Source: Holosporales bacterium
Lineage (GTDB): Bacteria; Pseudomonadota; Alphaproteobacteria; Caedimonadales; UBA9215
Direction: 5' to 3'
Assembly: GCA_003503995.1 (NCBI GenBank)
Contig: DOCA01000104.1
Span: forward strand, 1-13,031
DNA length: 13,031 bases
Positions 1 to 8,200 of the stretch are shown here, in pieces. Below the pieces are notes generated by a model. That model saw nothing but the letters and a program-made list of their open reading frames with translations, made no database searches and was not told the DNA's origin. The translations under genes and the position numbers were made by a program. How positions within the stretch are numbered: position 1 is the stretch's first letter; each line of letters opens with the position of its first letter.

Positions 1-1
1 A

Positions 2-514
2 TCAACGACCACCATCTAAAGATGGTGGTTTGACGATTGGCCTAAAGGCAGGCCCTGTGGATAAATCCACGTGTTTTTCTTCATCCCACACCTTAAATCC
101 TTCTGGAACATCGGATTGATCTTCAATGTATTTTTTTATTGTATTTTCCGTTACTGCCCCAACAGTGCTGCAAAAATACCCCCTAGACCAAAGATGACTC
201 CCCCAGTATCTTTTTTTCAATTCAGGAAACTCACGTTGCAAACGATGAGAGCTTTTTCCTTTTAAGTATTGAGCTATTTTTGACACTGACAAGTGACTGG
301 GCGCACTCACCAGAACGTGAACATGGTCAGATCGAACATTACCACGGACAACTACTATCTCTTTTTCACTACAAATTTGACGGATTAGTTCACGAACACG
401 AAGCCCTATATCACCACGTAGAATAGGGTATCTATACTTTGTTTTCCATACAAAGTGATACTGAAGTTCCAAAACTGTATGCGCTCCGCGCTTATATCTA
501 TCTGAGCTAAACAT
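2..514 (-). CDS. tnpA: IS200/IS605-family transposase TnpA (Y1 HUH single-strand transposase)
   Basis: This 170-residue Y1 HUH nuclease cuts and rejoins single-stranded DNA at the hairpin ends of the element. The N-terminus carries the family-typical RGAHTVLELQYHFVW stretch. The metal-binding HUH motif is seen as DHVHVLVS, with His64 and His66, and the catalytic tyrosine is Tyr129 in TENTIKKYIEDQ, so both active-site halves are present. The protein is somewhat longer than the ~140-155 residues usual for the family, because translation continues through the right-end hairpin and adds a tail ending PPSLDGGR. No clear Shine-Dalgarno site precedes the ATG. A candidate promoter lies just upstream on the minus strand (TATACT at 526-521, weak TTGCTT at 548-543), which would give almost no leader. 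Poor translation is normal for IS200 transposases. The family assignment is secure. Confidence 0.93.
   Translation of the reverse strand: MFSSDRYKRGAHTVLELQYHFVWKTKYRYPILRGDIGLRVRELIRQICSEKEIVVVRGNVRSDHVHVLVSAPSHLSVSKIAQYLKGKSSHRLQREFPELKKRYWGSHLWSRGYFCSTVGAVTENTIKKYIEDQSDVPEGFKVWDEEKHVDLSTGPAFRPIVKPPSLDGGR
8..29 (-). repeat. Right-end terminal stem-loop of the IS200-like element
   Basis: A perfect 9-bp stem (ACCACCATC paired with GATGGTGGT) closes a 4-nt loop (TTTA on the minus strand). It lies downstream of most of tnpA and inside its last codons, the position expected for the right-end hairpin that TnpA recognises. No T-run follows it, so it is not read as a terminator. Confidence 0.8.
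40..49 (-). repeat. Second short TTTA-loop palindrome near the right end of the IS
   Basis: The perfect palindrome GCCTAAAGGC gives a 3-bp stem around the same 4-nt loop as the terminal hairpins. The identical 10-mer is the core of the left-end hairpin at 553-562. It lies inside the tnpA coding frame. It may be an accessory recognition site or a relic; a role is inferred only from the shared sequence. Confidence 0.45.
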
Positions 515-722
515 ACGGCTAGTATAAACTATTAGTGAGCTAAAGCAATTCCGCCTAAAGGCGAAGGTTTATACCCTGCCCATGGAAAATAAAATTAACA
601 TTTCGGAATATTTTTATCATGATGCGCAGTCCTTTTTTCAAACAAAAAAACTATATAATAAATTAATAGCCTAATTCAAGTCTTATTTTCTATAGTCATT
701 GCACCCAATACGTGGAATTTTA
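515..722. other. Intergenic segment between tnpA and the methyltransferase gene
   Basis: These 208 bases have no convincing gene. They contain the tnpA promoter candidate, the left-end hairpin of the IS and the probable host junction near 575. The remainder, to 722, is very AT-rich host DNA immediately downstream of the methyltransferase stop. I see no strong rho-independent terminator for the glycosyltransferase operon: the only dyad (ATTG/CAAT at 697-708) is short and has no T-run on the relevant side. Confidence 0.6.
552..563 (-). repeat. Left-end stem-loop of the IS200-like element
   Basis: CGCC-TAAA-GGCG forms a 4-bp perfect stem, and one more pair can form after a mismatch (T550 with A565). 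It lies upstream of tnpA on the minus strand, where the left-end hairpin of this family is found. Its loop matches the right-end hairpin. Confidence 0.7.
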
Positions 723-1481
723 CTAAACTGACCAGCCTGTCATGTGTACTAAATCAAAAGTTGCCAAAAGACTCTCACCTTTTTGAGGAAAAAGGACATG
801 GTAATTTTGCTGAGCCTGCTCAAAATAATCCTTTGAAATTTTCAGAGATCTCTGGTCCGTCAACGCATTAGACTCCCCCATGGCTCGTAAATCTTGAATA
901 AGAGACTTGATATGAGGGTAAGACACGCCAGTTTCTTCATGATCAACGATAGCATCTTTAAAACCAGCAGATTGCAACAGACGGGTTGCAGCTTCAGGCT
1001 TAATCATGGGGGACACTCTCGCAAATGCGCCCCCATAAAGGTCAATGTCTGTTTTTAAAAGAACCTGACGTAGTTCTGTTAGGGTGGAGCCCCCTAAAAA
1101 ACCTGATAAGTACAGACCGCCAGGCTTCAAAAGACGCTTTATATCACACAAATACCCTAAAGGGTCATTCAACCAATGAAAAATAAATCCTTCTAAGACA
1201 AGATCATAGTGACCTTCTTGAAAGGGCAGCTTATTTTCTATAAAACTTTCTTCTAAAAAAGGGTCAAAGACATCGATAGAGACGCCTTTTAAATGGGTTT
1301 GTGGAAGGCCTGCTGGACATCCAATAAGAAGGACTTTATTTAAGCTCTCTCTGTTTTTTGGCAGGCGTTCGATCAATGTTTCTTCAAGGTCCTGAGCAAG
1401 ATAAGCAACTTGCTGAAAAGTATGTTGAGCACGCTGTTTTCGACACCTAAGTAAGGCCTGAGAAAATAGGGGGTTCGACAC
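723..1481 (-). CDS. Class I SAM-dependent methyltransferase-fold protein, BioC/NDUFAF5-like
   Basis: The 252-residue protein matches the alphaproteobacterial BioC-like family related to mitochondrial NDUFAF5, a complex I assembly factor. Recognisable blocks are FHWLNDPLGY (about 101-110), LKPGG (118-122), GGSTLTELRQ (130-139), RVSP (155-158) and DLRAMGESNAL (197-207). The glycine-rich SAM loop is degenerate: it reads LLIGCPAGLP (about 51-60) where this family normally has an acidic-x-G-x-G-type motif. An in-frame ATG exists at 1508, but I prefer the GTG at 1481. It shares one base with the stop of the upstream gene (TAGTG) and follows a strong GGAGAAGG ribosome site at suitable spacing, and the protein then begins SNPLFSQALL, like its relatives. 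It is translationally coupled as the last gene of the glycosyltransferase operon. Whether it methylates or, like NDUFAF5, hydroxylates a protein cannot be told; a role in biotin synthesis is less likely because no bio genes are near. Confidence 0.8.
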   Translation of the reverse strand: MSNPLFSQALLRCRKQRAQHTFQQVAYLAQDLEETLIERLPKNRESLNKVLLIGCPAGLPQTHLKGVSIDVFDPFLEESFIENKLPFQEGHYDLVLEGFIFHWLNDPLGYLCDIKRLLKPGGLYLSGFLGGSTLTELRQVLLKTDIDLYGGAFARVSPMIKPEAATRLLQSAGFKDAIVDHEETGVSYPHIKSLIQDLRAMGESNALTDQRSLKISKDYFEQAQQNYHVLFPQKGESLLATFDLVHMTGWSV

Positions 1482-2431
1482 TATAAAACCTTCTCCATGG
1501 CATACCATAGTCTATCAGGGTTTAAATTTAATAAGATGGGTTCTTCAAAAAGGGATATGTTATCCCCTCGAGGCGCATTAAGTTCAGCCTTGCAATAGCT
1601 TGACCACGGCACAAAGGTTGGATTACCAGAAGCACAAGCTAAAAACAGAGGCCCCGTATCATTTCCTATAATAACCTTGGCACGGTGAGCAATGCCTAAA
1701 ATATCATGAAGTTCCGTCTTGCCTGTCAAATCCAAAGCCAGAGGGGATCGTTGTTTAATTTCTTGAGCAATGGACGTCTCATTTGGCCCGCCTACAATCA
1801 CCGTTTCAAAACCTCGATCTTTTAAGCGCGTTGCAAGGTCTGCGTAAAATAAAGACGGCCATCTTTTCTCAAGGGTATGAGGAGAACTTCCTGGAATCAT
1901 TAAAACAAATTTCCGAGGAAGAGTTAGGGGAAGGCCTATCTTGAGCCAAGACAAATCAGGCTGCAAACTCGTCTTTCCCTTTAAATCAAGACCTGCAATA
2001 CGAAGTTGCTCTGCTAAGCGCTCATAAGGATGTAACATTTTCTTTTGAGACATTTTTTGATAAAAGGCGCATCCTTTAACATTACCGGACCATTGGACTT
2101 TACGACGAAAGTTAAGAATCTTGAAATAACGTCCCGTCCGTTTAGATCCTTGAAGATCATAAATAAAATCAAAATTTTTCTCATGGATTTGATTTGTGAT
2201 TTTTAGATAATGAGAAGGACTGCGTCTCCTTTCATCCAACATCACCTCATCAAAAAACTCTGTTTTTTTACAAAAATCTTCAAACAAAGGCATGGTAAGA
2301 AGAGTAATATGGTCTTGTTTATGGTTCTCGGCAATAATCTGGAAGGCGCCTAAAGATTTTACAACATCACCAAAAGCACCGTGACGAATAACAAGAATTT
2401 TTTGAGGGTGAGGTAGTATTATTTTAGACAT
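1481..2431 (-). CDS. Glycosyltransferase family 9 protein (ADP-heptose:LPS heptosyltransferase-like)
   Basis: The 316-residue protein has the GT9 two-Rossmann layout. The N-terminal ILVIRHGAFGDVV (about 12-24) matches the acceptor-side motif with the conserved GD, and the C-terminal half has MIPGSSPHTLEKRWP (178-192), the VIVGGPNE block (211-218) and IIGNDTGPLFLA (254-265), the nucleotide-sugar site typical of WaaC/WaaF/WaaQ relatives. Members transfer L-glycero-D-manno-heptose from ADP-heptose to LPS core on the cytoplasmic side of the inner membrane. The ATG at 2431 lies 4 nt after the stop of the upstream GT4 gene, and its end overlaps the methyltransferase start by one base, so all three are probably one transcript. 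Exact sugar specificity is not visible. Heptose biosynthesis genes are absent from this window, so a different ADP- or nucleotide-sugar donor is possible. Confidence 0.9.
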   Translation of the reverse strand: MSKIILPHPQKILVIRHGAFGDVVKSLGAFQIIAENHKQDHITLLTMPLFEDFCKKTEFFDEVMLDERRRSPSHYLKITNQIHEKNFDFIYDLQGSKRTGRYFKILNFRRKVQWSGNVKGCAFYQKMSQKKMLHPYERLAEQLRIAGLDLKGKTSLQPDLSWLKIGLPLTLPRKFVLMIPGSSPHTLEKRWPSLFYADLATRLKDRGFETVIVGGPNETSIAQEIKQRSPLALDLTGKTELHDILGIAHRAKVIIGNDTGPLFLACASGNPTFVPWSSYCKAELNAPRGDNISLFEEPILLNLNPDRLWYAMEKVL

Positions 2432-2435
2432 AACC

Positions 2436-3608
2436 TTAACAATCTCTTTTTAAAACGCGTTCATAGGCAGCAATTGTTTTTTCAAACATAAGCTGGTCAC
2501 TGTAATTTTCTTGCACATGGTCTAGGGCCTTCTTTGTAAAAGGGCTACAATCTGTTTCAAGAACGTGCCTAATTTTTGCAGCTAAGTCCTCCGCATCTCC
2601 AGCCTTATGAAGCCAGCCTGTTTTGCCCTGCTCTATTGTTTGAGCAGGCGCTCCTAAGTTTGAAGCGATAATGGGCACTTCCATGGCCTGAGCCTCAATG
2701 ATAACACGACCAAATGCCTCTGGATCAGTTGAGGCATGCACCACCAAATCCCCCATACAATAGGCTGCTGGCATATCATCCACATGGTCCATGAAACGCA
2801 CATTATTCTCCAGCAAAGCTTTCCTCACCTGTTCTTTAAGCTCTTGTGTATAAGCATGACGACCTTGATCAGAACCAATAAACACACAGACGAGGTAAGG
2901 GTTCTGCGAGATAAGATTCTCAAGGGCTCTTAACACTATACCTTGTCCTTTCCAGCGTGTTAAGCGTCCTGGGACTAAAATAATTTTATGTTCAGTCGTA
3001 AGGCTCCATTGCTTTTTCAAACTTTGAATATGATCTTGTGAAACGGTAGCTCTATTAAATTCCTTTAAATCAACACCTCGATTAATTAAACTAAGGGCAT
3101 TAGGCTTTAGGTTTTTTAAATAATGAGCCGAAATATGATCTTGGATGAACTGTGAAATCGCAATAACCGCCTCACCACGGGCCATAACAGAATTATAAGC
3201 CTTCTTAAGAAGGCCTAAAAACGTTTTTTGAAAATTATAGGTCCCATGAAAAGTAGTTACAAAAGGAATGTTTGTTATTTTTGAAGCAAGATAGGCGCTC
3301 CACGCAGGAGCTCTCGATCGGGCATGAATGAGATCAATTTTATTGGCTTTGATGATACTTTTTAGGCGAAAAGCATTTTTTAAAATGACTAAGGGGTTTT
3401 TAGAGGCGAGATCAAAAGAAAAATGTTTTATTTTTTTTTCCTCTAAAATACGACATAAATCGCCGCCCTTTGAGGCAACAAAAGGCGTATGGCCTTTTTT
3501 CTGTAAAAAAGACGCGAGATCAATGGTACCGCGCTCTACCCCTCCCGACTGTAAAGCCGGAAGGACTTGCAGAATCTGCAACGGGGGATGATTTTTTTGT
3601 TCTTGCAT
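2436..3608 (-). CDS. Glycosyltransferase family 4 (GT-B fold, surface glycan assembly)
   Basis: About 390 residues form a GT-B retaining glycosyltransferase. The N-terminal acceptor domain opens with ILQVLPALQSGGVERG (about 12-27), the glycine-rich start common in GT4 enzymes. The C-terminal donor domain shows LVPGRLTRWKG (211-221), with the conserved Arg215 and Lys220 that hold the sugar-nucleotide phosphates. It also has the E-x7-E motif, Glu297 to Glu305, in PEAFGRVIIEAQA. It is a cytosolic or membrane-surface enzyme that likely adds a sugar to LPS or a polysaccharide intermediate. It is first in the operon and is followed after 4 nt by the GT9 gene. I chose the ATG at 3608; an in-frame TTG at 3623 would add five residues, and neither has a strong ribosome site. 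Donor and acceptor cannot be read from sequence. Confidence 0.9.
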   Translation of the reverse strand: MQEQKNHPPLQILQVLPALQSGGVERGTIDLASFLQKKGHTPFVASKGGDLCRILEEKKIKHFSFDLASKNPLVILKNAFRLKSIIKANKIDLIHARSRAPAWSAYLASKITNIPFVTTFHGTYNFQKTFLGLLKKAYNSVMARGEAVIAISQFIQDHISAHYLKNLKPNALSLINRGVDLKEFNRATVSQDHIQSLKKQWSLTTEHKIILVPGRLTRWKGQGIVLRALENLISQNPYLVCVFIGSDQGRHAYTQELKEQVRKALLENNVRFMDHVDDMPAAYCMGDLVVHASTDPEAFGRVIIEAQAMEVPIIASNLGAPAQTIEQGKTGWLHKAGDAEDLAAKIRHVLETDCSPFTKKALDHVQENYSDQLMFEKTIAAYERVLKRDC

Positions 3609-3659
3609 TGCCAATTGGACCAAATTACTCTAAGGTTTGTTCATAAATTTTATAAAAAG

Positions 3660-3693
3660 TTAACTTATTTTAGATACACTGTACCTAAGTTAA
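3660..3693. promoter_or_regulatory. Nested inverted repeats in the divergent glycosyltransferase/efflux promoter region
   Basis: Two dyads sit in the 109-bp spacer between the divergent operons. The outer one is a perfect 8-bp inverted repeat, TTAACTTA at 3660-3667 and TAAGTTAA at 3686-3693. Inside is a 19-bp imperfect palindrome at 3670-3688, TTAGATACACTGTACCTAA, with only one mismatched pair around a central C. A further half-site AAGTTAA occurs at 3711-3717, directly before the efflux ATG. On the minus strand TTAACT (3693-3688) and TAAAAT (3672-3667) could be -35 and -10 boxes 15 bp apart, with the palindrome in the spacer, as for a TetR-type operator. The dyads are seen directly; the operator role is inferred, and no regulator gene is adjacent. 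Confidence 0.4.
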
Positions 3694-3717
3694 TAGTAGA
3701 AAAATGTGGAAAGTTAA

Positions 3718-5283
3718 ATGGATTTTATCAAAAAACCAACTTTAATCGGCATCGCCATTGCAATTCTTGTGACTTCACTAATCGGCACAGGTTTCTATTT
3801 ATCTAGAAAAGACGACGCAAAATTAGCCCGTCCAGACAGTGTTCGTGTTGAAGTCGACAAAGTTCGCAGAGGCTCCCTAACCCGTGAAATGACCGTTGTT
3901 GGTACACTAGAAGCTGACCACTTTGTGACTATAAAAGCACAAATTAGAGGCTTAGTCTCCAAGGTATATATTGTTGGTGGTGAAAATGTGCAAAAAGGTG
4001 ATTTATTATTTGAACTAGATGATCGCACCTATAGTGCGCAACTTAAAGAAGCTCAAGCCTTACTTACTCTTGCTGAATCCTCTTTTGAGCGCGAAAAAAA
4101 GCTTAGTGATAAAAAATTTGGAACGGCTAAAAAGCTTGAAGAAGCCCGCGCACAATTTCTAAAAACCCAAGCTGGTGTTGAAAAAGCTCAAAAAGATCTC
4201 GATGATACAAAGATTCGAGCTCCTTTTGATGGCATTGTTGGCCTACATCACATCAGTGCAGGAACTCCTATTACAGCAGACCTTGATTTGATTTCCATTA
4301 CTGATATGGATCCTATGAAGGTTAACTTTAAAATGCCGTCTAAATTTATCCCCCACCTCAATGTTGGTCAGCGTATTAAGATATCCGTCGATAGTTACCC
4401 AGGCCAAGAATTCCCTGGCGAAGTTGAAGCCATTGATGCTCAGATTGATACAGGTGCCCAAAGCATCGCCATACAAGCAACTATTCCCAACAAGAAAAAT
4501 CTCTTAAAACCTGGCATGTTTGTGCGTGTAAAGGTCATCGTTGGTTCTAAAGATAATAGTCTTATCGTACCGGAAGAAGCCATTGTAAACATCTCTGATC
4601 AAACCTATATTTGGAGAGTTATTGAACACCCACATCCTGGTTCATATGTTGCTCTGCGTGTGCAGGTGTTAACCGGTATTCAAGAAAAAGATCGGATAGA
4701 AATCACAAAAAATCTAAAAGAAGGTGATATTATTCTTACCGTTGGACATCAAAAAGTTGCCGATGGTGTACCTGTAAGTTTTGATCTTCGCAGCATAGGC
4801 CTTGAATCGCCAGAAGACGAAGTCTCGGCTACAACTGAAGCAAAAGAAACAACGAAAAAAGAAACAAAACCTGCCCTAGAAAAAGGTAAGGGACCGTCCT
4901 TATGGATGAAAATTAAAGGTCTTTTTACCCCTAAAAAAGCAGCGAAAAAAACAACAGAACCAAAAGCAGATGGCGGAGATCCTGAAAAGGAAGTTTCTTC
5001 ATCAGCAAGCGTAGAAAAAACAGACAACGCTGAAAAGGCTGTGGAGCCCACGCAAGACGCCTCCCAAAAAGAGGAAAAAACTTCTGGAGAACCTTCTACT
5101 CCAACGGAAGCAACAACTGACCCCAAAGACGCAGCTGTAGAAGCAACCAGTGCTAAAGGAGAGACTGCAGATAAGCCTGTGACACCTGCTTCCTACAAAG
5201 CAAAACCACGGCCTAAGGCTCGCTACTACAATAAAACAAATAATAATTTAAAAGCTCTTTTCTCAAACACAAGCAAGAAGTAG
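3718..5283 (+). CDS. RND efflux periplasmic adaptor (membrane fusion protein, HlyD/AcrA family) with long C-terminal tail
   Basis: The 521-residue adaptor links an inner-membrane RND pump to an outer-membrane channel. An N-terminal membrane anchor spans about 9-28, with no lipobox cysteine. The first lipoyl half and start of the hairpin lie at 66-112 (VYIVGGENVQKGDLLFELDD), a short alpha-helical hairpin at ~105-163, and the second lipoyl half at about 163-185 (KIRAPFDGIVG). The beta-barrel domain (~196-275) and membrane-proximal domain (to ~355) follow. Adaptors normally end near here; this one continues about 160 residues in a low-complexity Lys/Glu/Thr/Ala/Pro-rich tail. The tail contains a short hydrophobic-basic patch (SLWMKIKGLF, 394-403) and a basic, Asn-rich terminus. 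GGAAAG lies 6 nt before the ATG. The pump gene starts 8 nt after the stop, so the two are co-expressed. Substrate is unknown. Confidence 0.93.
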   Translation: MDFIKKPTLIGIAIAILVTSLIGTGFYLSRKDDAKLARPDSVRVEVDKVRRGSLTREMTVVGTLEADHFVTIKAQIRGLVSKVYIVGGENVQKGDLLFELDDRTYSAQLKEAQALLTLAESSFEREKKLSDKKFGTAKKLEEARAQFLKTQAGVEKAQKDLDDTKIRAPFDGIVGLHHISAGTPITADLDLISITDMDPMKVNFKMPSKFIPHLNVGQRIKISVDSYPGQEFPGEVEAIDAQIDTGAQSIAIQATIPNKKNLLKPGMFVRVKVIVGSKDNSLIVPEEAIVNISDQTYIWRVIEHPHPGSYVALRVQVLTGIQEKDRIEITKNLKEGDIILTVGHQKVADGVPVSFDLRSIGLESPEDEVSATTEAKETTKKETKPALEKGKGPSLWMKIKGLFTPKKAAKKTTEPKADGGDPEKEVSSSASVEKTDNAEKAVEPTQDASQKEEKTSGEPSTPTEATTDPKDAAVEATSAKGETADKPVTPASYKAKPRPKARYYNKTNNNLKALFSNTSKK

Positions 5284-5291
5284 GAAGTTAG

Positions 5292-8200
5292 ATGAAACTA
5301 ACAGACCTTTGTATAAAACGCCCCGTTCTCTCCACAGTGCTCTCGCTGATTATCATTGCGTTAGGCATCGTTGCTTTTGAACAACTGCAAGTTCGCCAAT
5401 ACCCTCAAATCGACTATCCCAAGGTCAGTATTTCGACACAGCTTGAAGGGGCAAGCCCTCTTATTATTGAATCGACCATTACAAAAATCCTCGAAGATGC
5501 CTTATCGGGCATTGAGGGTTTGAAAGATATGAAGTCTAAAAGCTCTACGGGAGAAAGCCGCATCACTTTGACCTTTAATATCGAACGCGATATTGATGGG
5601 GCCGTAAACGACGTGCGCGATAAAATTGGCCGTGTACGACAGAAGCTTCCTGAAGGTGTAGTCGAACCTCGTATTAAAAAGGCTGATGCCGATGCTGTTG
5701 CTATCATCCACTTAGCTCTTCATAGCGAACAACATAACATCGAAGAACTTGCCGACTATGCCAACCGCTTTCTTGAAAGTCAGCTGGAATCCATCAATGG
5801 TGTTTCCAGTATTGATATTTATGGGGGTGGTGAGTTTGAAATGCGCATCGTCCTTGACCCTGTTAAAATGGCTAACTTCAAAATTACGCCTAATGAAATT
5901 GCCAAGGCCATCAAATCTCAAAACATTGAAAAACCTGCTGGTAACATTAAAACCAAAAATGAAGAAATTCTAGTTACAACAAAAGCTCCCCTCATTACAG
6001 AGGTTGATTTCAGTAATATTATTTTAGGCGAGCGCAATGGAGCTTTGTTACGCCTTAGGGATATTGGTTATGTTGAGCTTTCAACGGTAGATACAAAATC
6101 TCAAGTCCGTTTTAATGATAAGCCAGCTATTGCCATTGCCATCACGAAACAATCCGTTGCAAACCCCTTAAGCATTGCCAAAACACTAGAAAAAGAATTG
6201 CCTAAATTACAACGTCTTCTTCCAAATGGCATGAAGTTGGAAATTGCCAACGATAAAACTATTTTTATCGATCGCTCTATTAAAGAGGTCTATACAACAA
6301 TCTTTGAAGCCACTTTCTTGGTTATCATTGTTGTTTTATTGTTCTTACGGTCTTATCGAGCAACCTTAATTCCTCTCGTGACCATTCCTGTTTCTTTGAT
6401 CGGAACGTTTTTCCTTATGCAACTTATGGGTTTCAGCTTAAATATTCTGACCCTATTAGCCTTGGTTCTCGCTATTGGTATGGTGGTGGATGACGCCATC
6501 GTTATGCTTGAAAATATTTACCGCTATATTGAAGAAGGGATGAATCCCATTCAAGCAGCCTTTAAGGGGGCTAAAGAAATAAGCTTTGCCATTATTGCCA
6601 TGACCATCACTTTGGCCGCGGTTTATGCGCCTATCACCCTTATCCCTGGAACAACGGGTAAACTCTTTACAGAATTTGCCATGACCTTAGCAGGGGCCGT
6701 TATTATCTCTGGGTTTGTTGCCCTGACCTTATCTCCTATGATGTGTGGCCGCCTTTTAAAAGCCCATAACCTGAAACTAGCGGCAGAAAAAGATGACGGC
6801 AACCTCACGCTCAAAAAACGTTTCAAACGTTTAGACGTAAAAATTGAACTCTGGCTTAATAAACTAGATGATTCCTACGGTCGCCTTCTTAGCTTTTTTA
6901 TTAAATCCGATGTGAAAGTTTCTGTTCCCCACACAGAGCTTCTCCACAATAAAGAGACGACTTTCAAACTCAATGGCGCTTTCCTTGTCATTCTTGTTGG
7001 TCTTCTCTTCTTTGGCCTCTCTATTTTTGCCTATAAATCTTTAAAGGATGAGTACATTCCTCGCGAAGACCAAGGACAGCTCACCATGCGCTCTGTGCCT
7101 TTAGCTAACAATGCGAATCTTGATTTTGTAGACAAGTACGTCAAACAAGCCGAAGCTGTTTTAAAAGATATCCCTGAAATGGATAAACGCCTTTCTATTG
7201 TCCAAGTACCAGGTGAATCCCACTCTCTTAACCTTCTTGTGCCTTGGGAAAAACGCTCAAGATCAACTAAAGAAGTTGCGGAAAGTATCCGCCTTGCTCT
7301 ATATGATATCGTTGGCTTAAACGTTATTGCATACTCTAGCGGTACAAGCCTTGGAAGTAGCAAATCGGGTGATAGCTTTGATCTGGTCATCAGCAGCACC
7401 CAAGACTTCAAAGCCTTAACAGCTAAAGCCCATAAAGCCATGAGCGCCCTAAATAAAACGGGCTTTTTTGAACCCAAAACCGTTGAAGCTGATATCAGTA
7501 GCGATGCTCAAGAGTACATCGTTACCATTGACCGCGAAAAATCTGCCATCCTTGGTATTGAAATTGATCAAATTTCCTCAGCCCTTGATACTCTTGTTGG
7601 TGGCAAACCCATTAGCAAATTCAAAAAAGAAAGTAAGCTCTTTTCCGTTCGCATTCAAGTGGATGATGATGTCCGCCAAACCGTTGAAGACCTAGCTAAT
7701 ATTTTTATTAAAGGCAGTAGTGTAGGTAGTCGTGGTCAACGCAAAGAAACCATGGTGCCCCTCTCTGAGGTCATCAGTATTGATAAAACATCCTCTCCCG
7801 TTGAAATTGGCCACATTAGAGGTATGCGTGCCGTTACCATCAGTGGTCGCTTGAAAGAAGGCTTTGGTCTTGGTGAGGTCTTAGAAAAATCCCGCGATAT
7901 TGTTGAAGCAACTGTTGGAGATTCATCAACACAGGTCAGCTTCTCTGGTAGTAGCCAAGAATTCCTCGAAGAAAGCCTCACCATGGTAAAAATGTTTGTC
8001 TTGGCTCTCCTTTTCATTTTTATGGTCTTGGCCGCTCAGTACGAAAGCTGGCGCGATCCTTGGATCATCATCCTGAGTGTGCCTCTATCTCTTGCGGGTG
8101 CTGTAATTTTCCTTAAAATCTTTGGACAGACCTCCAATATTTATAGCCAGATTGGTTTTATGACTCTAATTGGTCTGATCACGAAGCATGGTATTTTAAT

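Larger units (their letters stand above)
1..575 (-). mobile_element. IS200/IS605-family insertion sequence, single-transposase type (one end at window edge)
   Basis: The element consists of a lone Y1 transposase gene flanked by stem-loops and no accessory tnpB, which is the IS200-like layout. Read on the minus strand, the left-end hairpin is at 563-552 and the right-end hairpin at 29-8; both have a TTTA loop. IS200/IS605 elements move as single-stranded circles, are cut close to these hairpins, and have no terminal inverted repeats or target duplications; none are visible here. The outer limits are inferred: about 10-20 nt upstream of the left hairpin (around 575) and close to, or just beyond, position 1 on the right. 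Hairpins and transposase motifs look intact, so the copy may be active. Confidence 0.8.

Noticed and set aside
71..265. Plus-strand open frame inside the transposase gene
   Set aside because: It is antisense to a well-supported tnpA, has no ribosome site, and its residues look like a frame shadow.
697..708. Short ATTG/CAAT dyad as terminator of the glycosyltransferase operon
   Set aside because: Only four pairs in the stem and no T-run on the minus strand.
4749..5126. 125-residue minus-strand open frame opposite the adaptor tail
   Set aside because: Its Ser/Phe/Val-rich composition is what the reverse complement of a Lys/Glu/Thr-rich tail gives; no start signals.
7031..7477. 148-residue minus-strand open frame within the RND pump gene
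   Set aside because: Antisense shadow of a well-conserved pump region, without ribosome site or recognisable domain.
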